In this document: positions 27,919-36,284 of the stretch, in pieces
Position numbering within the stretch: the stretch's first letter is position 1
Layout: each line of letters begins with the position of its first letter
NCBI GenBank assembly: GCA_030532035.1
Contig: JAUNLX010000001.1
Span: 1 to 64,000, forward strand
Length of the DNA stretch: 64,000 nucleotides
DNA from: Clostridia bacterium
Lineage (GTDB): Bacteria; Bacillota; Clostridia; Oscillospirales; Acutalibacteraceae
Reading direction: 5' to 3'
Program-made: the position numbers and the translations under genes
The notes under the pieces: model-generated
Databases searched by the model: none
Told to the model about the DNA's origin: nothing
What the model saw: the letters and a program-made list of their open reading frames with translations, nothing else

Positions 27919-27945
27919 TTAATAACTAATTTAAGAGGTTATACA

Positions 27946-30558
27946 ATGTCCAAATTAAAAAATTTTATAAAAAATAACAGATATATTTTTCTTTCGGGGC
28001 TTTTAGCTTTTCTCACTATGACGCTCATCTTAATTGCCCATAAAGTTTCACCTTTTGGAGAAAGAACAATTCTTAGAATGGACTTATATCATCAATATGG
28101 TCCACTTTTTTCAGAATTAAAAAATATTTATGCGGGAAATGGGAACTTTTTTTATTCCTTTTTATCTGGTGGCGGCTCTGCTTTTTTAGGCAATTACTTT
28201 AATTATCTTTCTTCTCCATTTAATCTTCTCGTTATGTTTTTCCCGAAAATTCATATATCAAATGCAATTGCTCTAATGTTAGTTTGTAAAGTTACTCTTA
28301 TATCCTCTTTTTTTGCATATTACATAAAAAATAGCACGCATATAAAACTCAACAGCCCGATGACAATCGGATTTTCTCTTATGTATGCTTTTTGTGGTTT
28401 TATAATTGCATATTATTGGAATATAATGTGGATAGACGCCTTATATATGCTCCCTCTTGTTATTTTAGGATTGGAAAAAATAATTGAAAATCGTTCTCCA
28501 AACTTGTATGTTTTTTCTCTATTTTTCACTATCTTTTTCAATTATTATATGGGATTTATGATCTGTATTTTCACCTTAATTTATTTCTTTTCATATTTCT
28601 TCTTCAATTTTGAAAAATCAAACGCAAAGCAATTTTTCAGTTCTATTCTCAGATACATTTTATATTCTATAGTTACTTTTGGCTTGTCCTGTATTGTGTT
28701 ATTGCCAATAATAAGTATTCTAAAAACCAGTTCTGCTACTGGAGATAATTTCCCCAGCACCTTAAATTTAGGCTTTGAATTTTTGGACTTTATCGCTAAT
28801 CATTTAGTTTCTTTAGAGCCTACAATAAGATCTTCCGGAAGTGTCGTTTTACCAAATATCTATTCAGGAATGGCAATTTTCATTTTAATTCCGATATTTT
28901 TTCTAAATGATAAAATAAGCTTTAGAAAAAAAGCCTCTGTTTTTTCGCTTATATTGATTTTATTCTTGAGTATGAATATAAATTTCTTGAATTTCATTTG
29001 GCATGGCCTACATTTTCCGAATGACCTGCCCTATCGTTTTTCGTTTATATATTCCTTTGTCCTTGTTCAAGCTGCTGTTTATGGCTTTGTTAATCTCGAT
29101 AAAAAGTCAGAGAAAAAAGCAATTTTAGCCTTTGCCTTTACCTTTCTTTTAATAATCATAATTCAAAAAGAGACATCTAAGAATGTCTCTGATTTGACAA
29201 TTTATTTGAGTATAATCTTTGCTCTTATATATTGCATTTTCTTTATTAAATTTATAGATTTCAAAAATATGGAAAAACTTATTTCCATTGTTTTTGTTGT
29301 CTTAGTCATCAGTGAAATAACGGCAGGTAGCTTAAAGCACTTTGAAATAAATCAAAATAAAGCCGACTATATGAGTGGATATAGTGAATTTTATAAATAT
29401 CATAAAAAATTAAAAAATGAAAATCAAAGTCTGTTTTATAGAGAAGAAATGTTATATTCTGAGACTAAAATGAACCCCAGCTTATATGGATACAACGGAA
29501 TATCACTATTTTCTTCTATGGCAAATGAAAATGTTGCTCGACTTCAGTGTAACTTGGGTCTTGCGGGAAATTATATAAATTCATATACTTACAGTCTGCA
29601 AACGCCGTTATATAATTCTCTTTTTTCCATTAAATATCTGTATAATAATATGCCTGGAATTAAACCCTCCACAGATTATTATGCTTCCTTAGATATAGGC
29701 GCAAAATATAATGTTCTTGAAAACAAATATTATTTGCCCCCTATTTTGCCCGTAAATAAGGATATTAAAAAATTTAAATCTCTCAAACATCGTCCCTTTG
29801 TCAACCAACAAGCAATTTTTGAAAATATGGGATTTGAAGATGAGCTCTTTACGGAGATTGAATTTGATGATTTTACCACTGTTAATTTAGAAACTGAGGA
29901 CGATAATTCTCAAGATTTAATAAAAAAATATAGAAAAACAGATAGTAAAGAATGGTCCACGATTTCAACGAATTTCAGTTGTGAAGAAACTGGCAATTAC
30001 TATGTTTATTTTGCATCAAGAGGACTTGAAGCTGTTGATATATTTGGCAATGACGGTCTTTCTTTGCATTTGAATTTAAATGAGCCCAGTTTAATAGATT
30101 TGGGAAAACTTGAAAAAGGAGACGAAATACATTTTAATTTTATATGTAAAGACGATGAAATTGGCGTAGAATTGTTTTCAAAGGCAAAAATGTTCAATGA
30201 AAAAGCCTTTAATTTAGCTTTTGATAAACTGTTAAATAAAGCGTCGGGAGCGACAATTCAAAAAAATACAATTCAAAATGAAATAAATGTTGGAGAAGAT
30301 GAGGTCGTTTTAACTTCCTTACCCTATGACGACGGTTGGCAAATATATGTAGATGACAAAAAAATTGATAAAAAGGAATATTTAAAAATTGACAATGCTC
30401 TACTTGCATTCAAATGTCCGAGTGGGCAACATCGAATAAAACTCAAATACTTCCCGCAAGGAGTGATAATCGGAGATATTGTTTTTGTTATTTCTCTGAT
30501 AGCATTATTCTTGCTTTCCAATTATGAAAAAAATAGGAGTAAAAATAAAAATGAATGA
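27946..30558 (+). CDS. YfhO-family polytopic membrane protein (putative GT-C glycosyltransferase)
   Basis: YfhO proteins are large membrane proteins; Bacillus subtilis YfhO is implicated in glycosylating lipoteichoic acid. The 870-residue protein has the family N-terminal motif RMDLYHQYGPLF (residues 44-55), then SGGGSAFLGNYFNYLSSPFN. A series of membrane helices runs to about residue 460, followed by a large extracytoplasmic region and one C-terminal helix (GDIVFVISLIALFLLS) with a basic tail. The ATG at 27946 has AAGAGG seven bases upstream. The next gene overlaps by eight bases. A sugar-transfer role on a cell-surface polymer is inferred from the family; the acceptor is unknown. Confidence 0.88.
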   Translation: MSKLKNFIKNNRYIFLSGLLAFLTMTLILIAHKVSPFGERTILRMDLYHQYGPLFSELKNIYAGNGNFFYSFLSGGGSAFLGNYFNYLSSPFNLLVMFFPKIHISNAIALMLVCKVTLISSFFAYYIKNSTHIKLNSPMTIGFSLMYAFCGFIIAYYWNIMWIDALYMLPLVILGLEKIIENRSPNLYVFSLFFTIFFNYYMGFMICIFTLIYFFSYFFFNFEKSNAKQFFSSILRYILYSIVTFGLSCIVLLPIISILKTSSATGDNFPSTLNLGFEFLDFIANHLVSLEPTIRSSGSVVLPNIYSGMAIFILIPIFFLNDKISFRKKASVFSLILILFLSMNINFLNFIWHGLHFPNDLPYRFSFIYSFVLVQAAVYGFVNLDKKSEKKAILAFAFTFLLIIIIQKETSKNVSDLTIYLSIIFALIYCIFFIKFIDFKNMEKLISIVFVVLVISEITAGSLKHFEINQNKADYMSGYSEFYKYHKKLKNENQSLFYREEMLYSETKMNPSLYGYNGISLFSSMANENVARLQCNLGLAGNYINSYTYSLQTPLYNSLFSIKYLYNNMPGIKPSTDYYASLDIGAKYNVLENKYYLPPILPVNKDIKKFKSLKHRPFVNQQAIFENMGFEDELFTEIEFDDFTTVNLETEDDNSQDLIKKYRKTDSKEWSTISTNFSCEETGNYYVYFASRGLEAVDIFGNDGLSLHLNLNEPSLIDLGKLEKGDEIHFNFICKDDEIGVELFSKAKMFNEKAFNLAFDKLLNKASGATIQKNTIQNEINVGEDEVVLTSLPYDDGWQIYVDDKKIDKKEYLKIDNALLAFKCPSGQHRIKLKYFPQGVIIGDIVFVISLIALFLLSNYEKNRSKNKNE

Positions 30559-31813
30559 TTGGTTTACCTTAGATAACGCGGCAAAAGTTTTCCCTGGACA
30601 GAATACTTCTACTTGGTCGAATGTTTTTAGAATGACTGCCGTATTATATGAAACAATCGATCCTTCTCGACTTTCAATAGCTGCAAATAATGTTATAAAA
30701 AGATTTCCGTGTTTTGATGTTGAGATACACAAGGGTCTTTTTTGGTATTATTTTGAAAAAAATCAATATAATCATTTACCCGTAAATCCAGATAGAAATA
30801 ATCCCTGTCTCAGAATAAAATTTCATGAAAATAACCGCTATTTACTTAGAGTGTTTTATCATAATAATAGAATTTCTGTTGAAATTTTCCACGCTCTGAC
30901 AGACGCCTTTGGTCTCTCTCGATTTTTATGTACCTTAGTTGCTGAATATTTAAGACTTGACGGACATAAGATACCTGCGGGACATGCTGTTTTATCTCTT
31001 GACGAAGAAGCTACCGAAGATGAGATGATTGACGCCACTGCACATTTTGACAAAAAATCAAAGGGAAAAATAAAAAATAAAAATTCTGGATTTTATCATG
31101 TAAATGGAGAAAAATATCCATCACACAATGTAAGAGTTACAACGGGATTTATAAATATGGACGACTTAAAAAAGGTCGCAAAATCTTATCCTGTTACAAT
31201 TACAGAATATTTAGCTTCCGTTTTGACTTATGTTGTATATCAACACCAGAAACATACAACAAATACTCAGAAAATAATCGGATGTCAAATTCCCGTAAAT
31301 TTAAGAAATTTCTTTAATACGAAAACGCTCCGAAATTTTAGCCTCTGCTATCAATTAAATTTAGATCCGAAATTTGGAGAATATACTTTTGAAGAAATTT
31401 TACAACAACTCGCTCTGAATTTAAGATATATAAATAATGAAAAGACCTTAAATGCAATGATAAGTTCAAATATACGAAAGGAAAACGCCTCTCGCTTTAT
31501 CCCCCTTGTAATAAAGGATTTATTTATGGGAATTTTCTTTGGAATTACTGCCGAACACAACACTTCAATTTTACTGTCAAATTTGGGTTTACTGAAAATT
31601 CCAAAGGAAATGGAACCGCTCGTACAAAAATTTATAATGATTGCTCCTCATGGTATTAAAAATGCTGTACGCACAGCAGCCATAGGATATAACGGTACAT
31701 TGGCACTATCATTTACAAATATTTTCAAAGAAGATTATGTAGAACGAGAATTTTTCCGTTTTTTAGTTAAAAAGAATATTCGTGTAAAAGTTGAAAGCAA
31801 TATGGATTATTAA
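30551..31813 (+). CDS. Condensation-like / alcohol acetyltransferase-type acyltransferase
   Basis: The roughly 420-residue soluble protein resembles the chloramphenicol acetyltransferase/condensation-domain superfamily. The candidate catalytic motif is HALTDAFG (His114, Asp118), a variant of HxxxDG, and a late ILLSNLGLLKIP segment fits the second half of the fold. Family members move acyl groups between CoA or carrier thioesters and hydroxyls. I use the ATG at 30551 (AGGAG 11 bases upstream), which overlaps the end of the YfhO gene. The next gene follows by nine bases. Joint operon with a YfhO protein suggests acylation of a surface glycan or lipid; the substrate is not known. Confidence 0.7.
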   Translation: MNDWFTLDNAAKVFPGQNTSTWSNVFRMTAVLYETIDPSRLSIAANNVIKRFPCFDVEIHKGLFWYYFEKNQYNHLPVNPDRNNPCLRIKFHENNRYLLRVFYHNNRISVEIFHALTDAFGLSRFLCTLVAEYLRLDGHKIPAGHAVLSLDEEATEDEMIDATAHFDKKSKGKIKNKNSGFYHVNGEKYPSHNVRVTTGFINMDDLKKVAKSYPVTITEYLASVLTYVVYQHQKHTTNTQKIIGCQIPVNLRNFFNTKTLRNFSLCYQLNLDPKFGEYTFEEILQQLALNLRYINNEKTLNAMISSNIRKENASRFIPLVIKDLFMGIFFGITAEHNTSILLSNLGLLKIPKEMEPLVQKFIMIAPHGIKNAVRTAAIGYNGTLALSFTNIFKEDYVEREFFRFLVKKNIRVKVESNMDY

Positions 31814-31822
31814 GGAGAAATT

Positions 31823-32524
31823 ATGTCATACTGTGTAAAATGTGGAGTTGAATTGGACGAAAATGTCAAAAAATGTCCCCTATGTAAAACTCAAGTAATA
31901 AAACCCTATAAAGAAGAACAACAAGAGCCATCCGCTTATTCTGCCGAACTTTACATACCGGCAAAATATGGCAGACGAATAATCGCTTTCTATTTGTCTA
32001 TTGGACTTTTAATTCCAAATTTAATTTTAATTGCCTTTAGACTGATGTTCCCATCTGTTTCAGGCTTTGTAAAATATGTAGTTGCAACAAGTCTTTTCTG
32101 TTTCTTTATGTTTTTATTCCCGCTTTTACAGAAAAAAATTCATCCTCATATAGTCATTGGTGTCGGCTTTTTTGACTTGCTTTTATATCTTGCCTTTTTT
32201 GCCTATCTTTTCGATGACGGCGAATGGTTCATAAAAATCGCTCTCCCGATAACTTGTGTTTTCGGTGTGTTGTCTGTTTCATTTTTAATTTGGATAAAAA
32301 TAACAAAGAGAAATTGGCGTCGAAAAGCCGCTTTTCTCTTTGTTGAAATAGCAATTATGACTTTGTTTTCCGAGTTCTTTTTCACAAGATATTATAAACC
32401 CGGTTTCACAGTCAAATATTCAATTATAATCGCAATAACCTGTCTTTCATTTGCCTTGCTATTCATAATAGCCGACAGAAATAATAAATTACAAAACTGG
32501 ATATCGAAAAAGTTTACTATTTAA
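31823..32524 (+). CDS. Zinc-ribbon membrane protein (DUF6320-like)
   Basis: The 233-residue protein starts with a CxxC...CxxC ribbon (CVKCGVELDENVKKCPLC, residues 4-21). A short linker is followed by about six hydrophobic segments between residues 50 and 225. A GGAG lies just before the ATG. Proteins of this shape are often encoded beside alcohol-acetyltransferase-like genes in Firmicutes, which supports a joint function. The biochemical role is unknown. Its stop codon interlocks with the stop of the converging minus-strand gene. Confidence 0.75.
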   Translation: MSYCVKCGVELDENVKKCPLCKTQVIKPYKEEQQEPSAYSAELYIPAKYGRRIIAFYLSIGLLIPNLILIAFRLMFPSVSGFVKYVVATSLFCFFMFLFPLLQKKIHPHIVIGVGFFDLLLYLAFFAYLFDDGEWFIKIALPITCVFGVLSVSFLIWIKITKRNWRRKAAFLFVEIAIMTLFSEFFFTRYYKPGFTVKYSIIIAITCLSFALLFIIADRNNKLQNWISKKFTI

Positions 32525-33237
32525 TCTTTTTTGCTTTTTACAATTACAATAACAACAACGGTAATACCCGACAAAAGAAGAACTACAACCATTACAATGA
32601 GCAGGATTTTAATATCAAAACTGCTCTCTTTTTTTGCTTTGGAAGCTTTAGCCGGCAACCTATCTCCACGAATCTTAACTTTTTTCACAATATCGTCTGC
32701 CTGCTTTGAAGTTACCAAGCTATCATATGCAAGTGCAAATTGTGCATGCACAACCTTATTTTTTGTAAAAATAGAATAATCTACAACACGAGCTTTGAAA
32801 TTATAATCTTCATAAGAAATCGTTTGCTCAATGACTGTTTTCAAAGCTTTGTGCGTTTTTACTTTTGTGAGAATGGTATTTATTCTGTCTACTTTTATCG
32901 TCACTCCAGGCTCTACTGAACTTTGAAGAGTTTCCTGTAACTGTTCTTCAAATTTTTTTATTGTAGTTTCATTTAAATCAGCTGCCGATTTAACTGCCAT
33001 ATTGTCATGTACATAGAGCCTGAAATTTTCATTTTTTTCTCCAGGCAAAATAAAGACTCTGAGGTCTTCAATTCCCTCACTTATAACACGAACATCTTTC
33101 TTTTCTTCCCATTCTTCAGGAGGGTCAAAAGAAAAATAAGTTGTCTTAACTGCCACCGCCGGTAAAATACAGAAAATAGAAATAATTAAACTTAAGATTA
33201 TCAATGATACTCTTTTTAACAATTTATGATTTTTCAT
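32521..33237 (-). CDS. Exported hypothetical protein with C-terminal membrane anchor
   Basis: I do not recognise this 238-residue protein with confidence. Residues 1-30 form a signal-peptide-like segment (basic start, then SLIILSLIISIFCILPAVAV). A mixed alpha/beta region begins FSFDPPEEW, which faintly recalls PsbP/MOG1-like folds. Near residues 210-233 there is a membrane helix followed by KSKKD. The protein would be outside the cytoplasmic membrane with a single C-terminal anchor. It is 24 bases after truB-ribF with a GGAGG site, so it belongs to the rimP-infB operon, where rpsO and pnp are common in other Firmicutes. Confidence 0.8.
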   Translation of the reverse strand: MKNHKLLKRVSLIILSLIISIFCILPAVAVKTTYFSFDPPEEWEEKKDVRVISEGIEDLRVFILPGEKNENFRLYVHDNMAVKSAADLNETTIKKFEEQLQETLQSSVEPGVTIKVDRINTILTKVKTHKALKTVIEQTISYEDYNFKARVVDYSIFTKNKVVHAQFALAYDSLVTSKQADDIVKKVKIRGDRLPAKASKAKKESSFDIKILLIVMVVVLLLSGITVVVIVIVKSKKD

Positions 33238-33261
33238 ATCAACGCCTCCACGGTCAATATT

Positions 33262-34983
33262 TTATATTTTTGAGTTTGCTTTCTCAATATCTTTTTTTAT
33301 CTGTTCTTTTAACATCGACAAATTTTCAAACATCATCTCATCACGCAAAAAATCGACTAAAAAAACTCTAATTTTTTTCCCATATAAATTACCTGTAAAA
33401 TCTAAAATGTGGGTTTCCGATCTGCGTTTTCCCGCTTTAACGGTCGGATGGGTTCCAATGTTGGTAACTGCATTATATCTTTTGCCGTCAATTTCAACAT
33501 AACTTTTATATACTCCATTTTTGGGAACAAAAAAAGTTTTAGGAAAATGTTGATTTATCGTAGGATAACCTAATTGTTTATCTCCGATTCCATTGCCTTT
33601 CACAACTTCCAAATCGTATGAAAACGGTCTACCCAGCATATAATTTGCAGATTTTATATTTCCAAGGCTCAAGTCTTTCTTTATTCTGGTAGAACTTATT
33701 GGCTCGTTATTGTATTCGTCTAATTTCAAAACTTTCAAACTCAAATCATTTTTTTTGCAGAGTTTTTTGAGCAATTTTGTATCTCCACTTTTACCTTTTC
33801 CGAAAGTATAATTTTCTCCACAGACGATACCTGTTGCATTGAATTTATTAATTAAAATTTTATCAAAAAATTCTTCAGGCGTGAAGTCTTTAATCATATT
33901 AAAATCAAGTCTTTTAACTAAAAGTCCCAAAGATTTAATTATCTGTGCTTTGTCTTTATCCTCTGTCAAAACAAAAAAATCTTTTGTTCCCAAAACCTGT
34001 GCAGGATGTTCTTTGAAATAAACTGCAACCGGATTGGCATTTAATTCTTTCGACAACTCAATCGCTGTATTCATAACATCTTTATGGCCCTGATGAACGC
34101 CGTCAAAATTTCCGAGAGCCAAAACATTTTTCTTTGTTTGTTCAAAGATTTTCATAGGTTTCAATATATTCTTTTCTATTTTTCCCACTCCGATAAAAGC
34201 TTCATCATAAACAGCATAAATTCCGTTTTCTTCCATTAGACTGAATCTATTGCCATTTAAAAATTTTTCGCCTTGTTTTTTATTGAGTTTTAATTTTTTT
34301 TCTATCTTAATACACTCATCAACTGAAATAATGTGCTTGTCTATATTATCTATATCTTCTATTTTAACAGCTTGTTTAATTGAAAAACCGTCACTTTCCA
34401 GTCTTCTCAGAGCAGTCAAAGTGGCATAAGTTCCAATTTTTTCTCCTAAATCATCTATCAGAGTTCTAATATATGTTCCAGGAGAACAAATTACTTTTGC
34501 TCTATAATTTAAATCATCAATTTTTTCTATCTCAAATGAATAAATTTCAATGGGGCGTTCTTTTCGTTTGATTTCTTTTCCCTGTCGGGCAAGTTTATAT
34601 AATTTTTGACCATCTACAGATACAGCAGAAAACATAGGAGGTATTTGAAATCCTTTGCCCTCAAAGTCTTTAGCTGATTCCAACAAACGAGTAAAGTCAA
34701 TTGACTTTACATCCTTTTTCTCGATTATCTGACCAGTTATATCTCTCGTATCAGTTCTTATTCCAAGTTTAAAATCGGCTAAATAAATTTTTCTTTCTTT
34801 GGGTAAAAAATTTATAAATCCGGTAGCTTTCCCCAAAGCAACACATAAAACTCCAGTTGCCATTGGATCTAAAGTTCCAGTATGACCAACTTTATAACCT
34901 CTTAGATGTCTCTTTAATTTTTTAAGTAACCCAAAAGACGAAACACCCTCGGGTTTATCTAAAATAATAAATCCATCAGTCAT
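33262..34983 (-). CDS. truB-ribF: Fusion of tRNA pseudouridine-55 synthase (TruB) and FAD synthetase/riboflavin kinase (RibF)
   Basis: One 573-residue frame contains two whole enzymes. Residues 1-282 are TruB, which makes pseudouridine 55 in the tRNA T-loop; the catalytic Asp is in GHTGTLDPMATGVL (Asp39) and the region ends with a PUA-like tail (GVGKIEKNILKPMKIF). Residues 286-573 are bifunctional RibF, which phosphorylates riboflavin to FMN and adenylates FMN to FAD. It has NFDGVHQGH (292-300), ISSTRI (429-434) and the kinase motif GYPTIN (472-477). The linker is only a few residues. No stop codon or frame change interrupts the join. truB and ribF are normally neighbouring separate genes. 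Confidence 0.95.
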   Translation of the reverse strand: MTDGFIILDKPEGVSSFGLLKKLKRHLRGYKVGHTGTLDPMATGVLCVALGKATGFINFLPKERKIYLADFKLGIRTDTRDITGQIIEKKDVKSIDFTRLLESAKDFEGKGFQIPPMFSAVSVDGQKLYKLARQGKEIKRKERPIEIYSFEIEKIDDLNYRAKVICSPGTYIRTLIDDLGEKIGTYATLTALRRLESDGFSIKQAVKIEDIDNIDKHIISVDECIKIEKKLKLNKKQGEKFLNGNRFSLMEENGIYAVYDEAFIGVGKIEKNILKPMKIFEQTKKNVLALGNFDGVHQGHKDVMNTAIELSKELNANPVAVYFKEHPAQVLGTKDFFVLTEDKDKAQIIKSLGLLVKRLDFNMIKDFTPEEFFDKILINKFNATGIVCGENYTFGKGKSGDTKLLKKLCKKNDLSLKVLKLDEYNNEPISSTRIKKDLSLGNIKSANYMLGRPFSYDLEVVKGNGIGDKQLGYPTINQHFPKTFFVPKNGVYKSYVEIDGKRYNAVTNIGTHPTVKAGKRRSETHILDFTGNLYGKKIRVFLVDFLRDEMMFENLSMLKEQIKKDIEKANSKI

Positions 34984-35926
34984 TTTCTTTTATCAATATT
35001 TCACAAATTTCTAAAAATTTTGTAAGTGTCTCTTCTGTCGGCTTTCCACTTTCAAAGGCGGCAGCATTTTTATGCCCACCACCGTCAAATTTTTCTGCAA
35101 TAAATGAGGCATCAAAATCGCCGTCAGTTCTAATAGAATATTTAAAAGTGCTTTCCCTTTGTTTGGCTACAAGACAAATATCAAAGCCCTCAAGCTGAGA
35201 AACTATTGCGACAATTTCGCCACAATTTTCATAACTTGCTTTAGCATCTTCAATCATTTCTCTTGTGATTTTTACAAAAAGAACTCTATCATTTAAATAT
35301 TTTTTTGAAGTCCTAAGGCTTTCTCCCAAAAGAGTTAGCATTGAGAAAGACTTTGTTCTAAAAAAGATTTTATTTACTCTATCACTCTTTGCACCAAGGT
35401 CAATTAATTTTGCAGCTTTATAATGCGTATCTGAGGTAACATTGGAATATCTAAAACAACCACTGTCTGTTGAGATACCCAAATACAGACTGGTCGCAAT
35501 TTTTTCATCAACTAAATTTTCGCCCAGATTTTCAATTAAATCAAAAATAATTTCACAAGTTGCAGCTGCCTTTGGATAAAGGCAGAGAAAATCTGAATAT
35601 TGTTTATTTTTTATATGGTGGTCGATACAGAGATCCACTTTTTTATATTTATCCCAAAGACTTCCCAGTAATTCAAAAGCTGCTACATCAACAGCTACAA
35701 TGTATTCTGGAATAAAATCATCGTCAATATAATTTAAAAAAGAGTATTTAGATGGTATTTCATCGGCGCACTCCACCTTAGCCCTTTTTCCAAGTTTTCT
35801 AAGTGCAAAACAAAGGGCATAGGAACTTCCAATTGTATCTCCGTCGGGCGAAATATGTGTGAGTATCGTTATTTTGTCTTTATCTTCTAATAACTTCGCC
35901 GCTGCTTTTACATCAATTTTTTCCAT
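34976..35926 (-). CDS. nrnA: DHH-family nanoRNase / pAp phosphatase NrnA
   Basis: NrnA degrades short oligoribonucleotides and dephosphorylates 3'-phosphoadenosine 5'-phosphate. The 316-residue protein has the DHH domain motifs THISPDGDTIGSSYAL, the central DHH triad in DLCIDHHIKNKQY, and FRYSNVTSDTHYKAA. The C-terminal DHHA1 domain ends with FDGGGHKNAAAFESG. It overlaps rbfA by one base (TGATG) and truB-ribF by eight, the conserved rbfA-nrnA-truB order. Confidence 0.95.
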   Translation of the reverse strand: MEKIDVKAAAKLLEDKDKITILTHISPDGDTIGSSYALCFALRKLGKRAKVECADEIPSKYSFLNYIDDDFIPEYIVAVDVAAFELLGSLWDKYKKVDLCIDHHIKNKQYSDFLCLYPKAAATCEIIFDLIENLGENLVDEKIATSLYLGISTDSGCFRYSNVTSDTHYKAAKLIDLGAKSDRVNKIFFRTKSFSMLTLLGESLRTSKKYLNDRVLFVKITREMIEDAKASYENCGEIVAIVSQLEGFDICLVAKQRESTFKYSIRTDGDFDASFIAEKFDGGGHKNAAAFESGKPTEETLTKFLEICEILIKEND

Positions 35927-36273
35927 CAGTCACCGAGAACTTCTTTGATTTTGTTTTCAATTTCCATTGCATATTCAGCGGAATCGTCTGGTATAAAGGT
36001 TAGATCTGGTGCTTTTCTAATTTTAAGTCGCTTTAAGAGTTCTCTTTTTATATAACCCTTAGCACTTTCAAGCCCAACACAAGCCTCTTTTGCCTTTTCA
36101 ATTCCGTCTATACAACTGACAAAAACTTTTCCATACGAAAGGTCAGAACTAATGTCCACTCTTACAATCGTGAGTAATTTTCCAGAAACTCGTGGATCTT
36201 TTATTCCCTTTAATATATCTGTAATTTCTCTTCTTATATCTTCAGAATGTCTGCTTGATTTATATGATGCCAT
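35926..36273 (-). CDS. rbfA: 30S ribosome-binding factor RbfA
   Basis: RbfA binds pre-30S subunits and is needed for 16S rRNA 5'-end maturation. The 115-residue KH-like protein has the family segments REITDILKGIKDPRVSGKLLTIVRVDIS and RELLKRLKIRKAPDLTFIPDDS. AAGGCG precedes its ATG, and infB ends 11 bases upstream. Confidence 0.95.
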   Translation of the reverse strand: MASYKSSRHSEDIRREITDILKGIKDPRVSGKLLTIVRVDISSDLSYGKVFVSCIDGIEKAKEACVGLESAKGYIKRELLKRLKIRKAPDLTFIPDDSAEYAMEIENKIKEVLGD

Positions 36274-36284
36274 TTTATCACGCC

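Noticed and set aside
27895-27945. Upstream in-frame start for the YfhO-like gene
   Set aside because: The region holds the promoter -35 and -10 elements and has no ribosome binding site. The ATG at 27946 has AAGAGG at good spacing.
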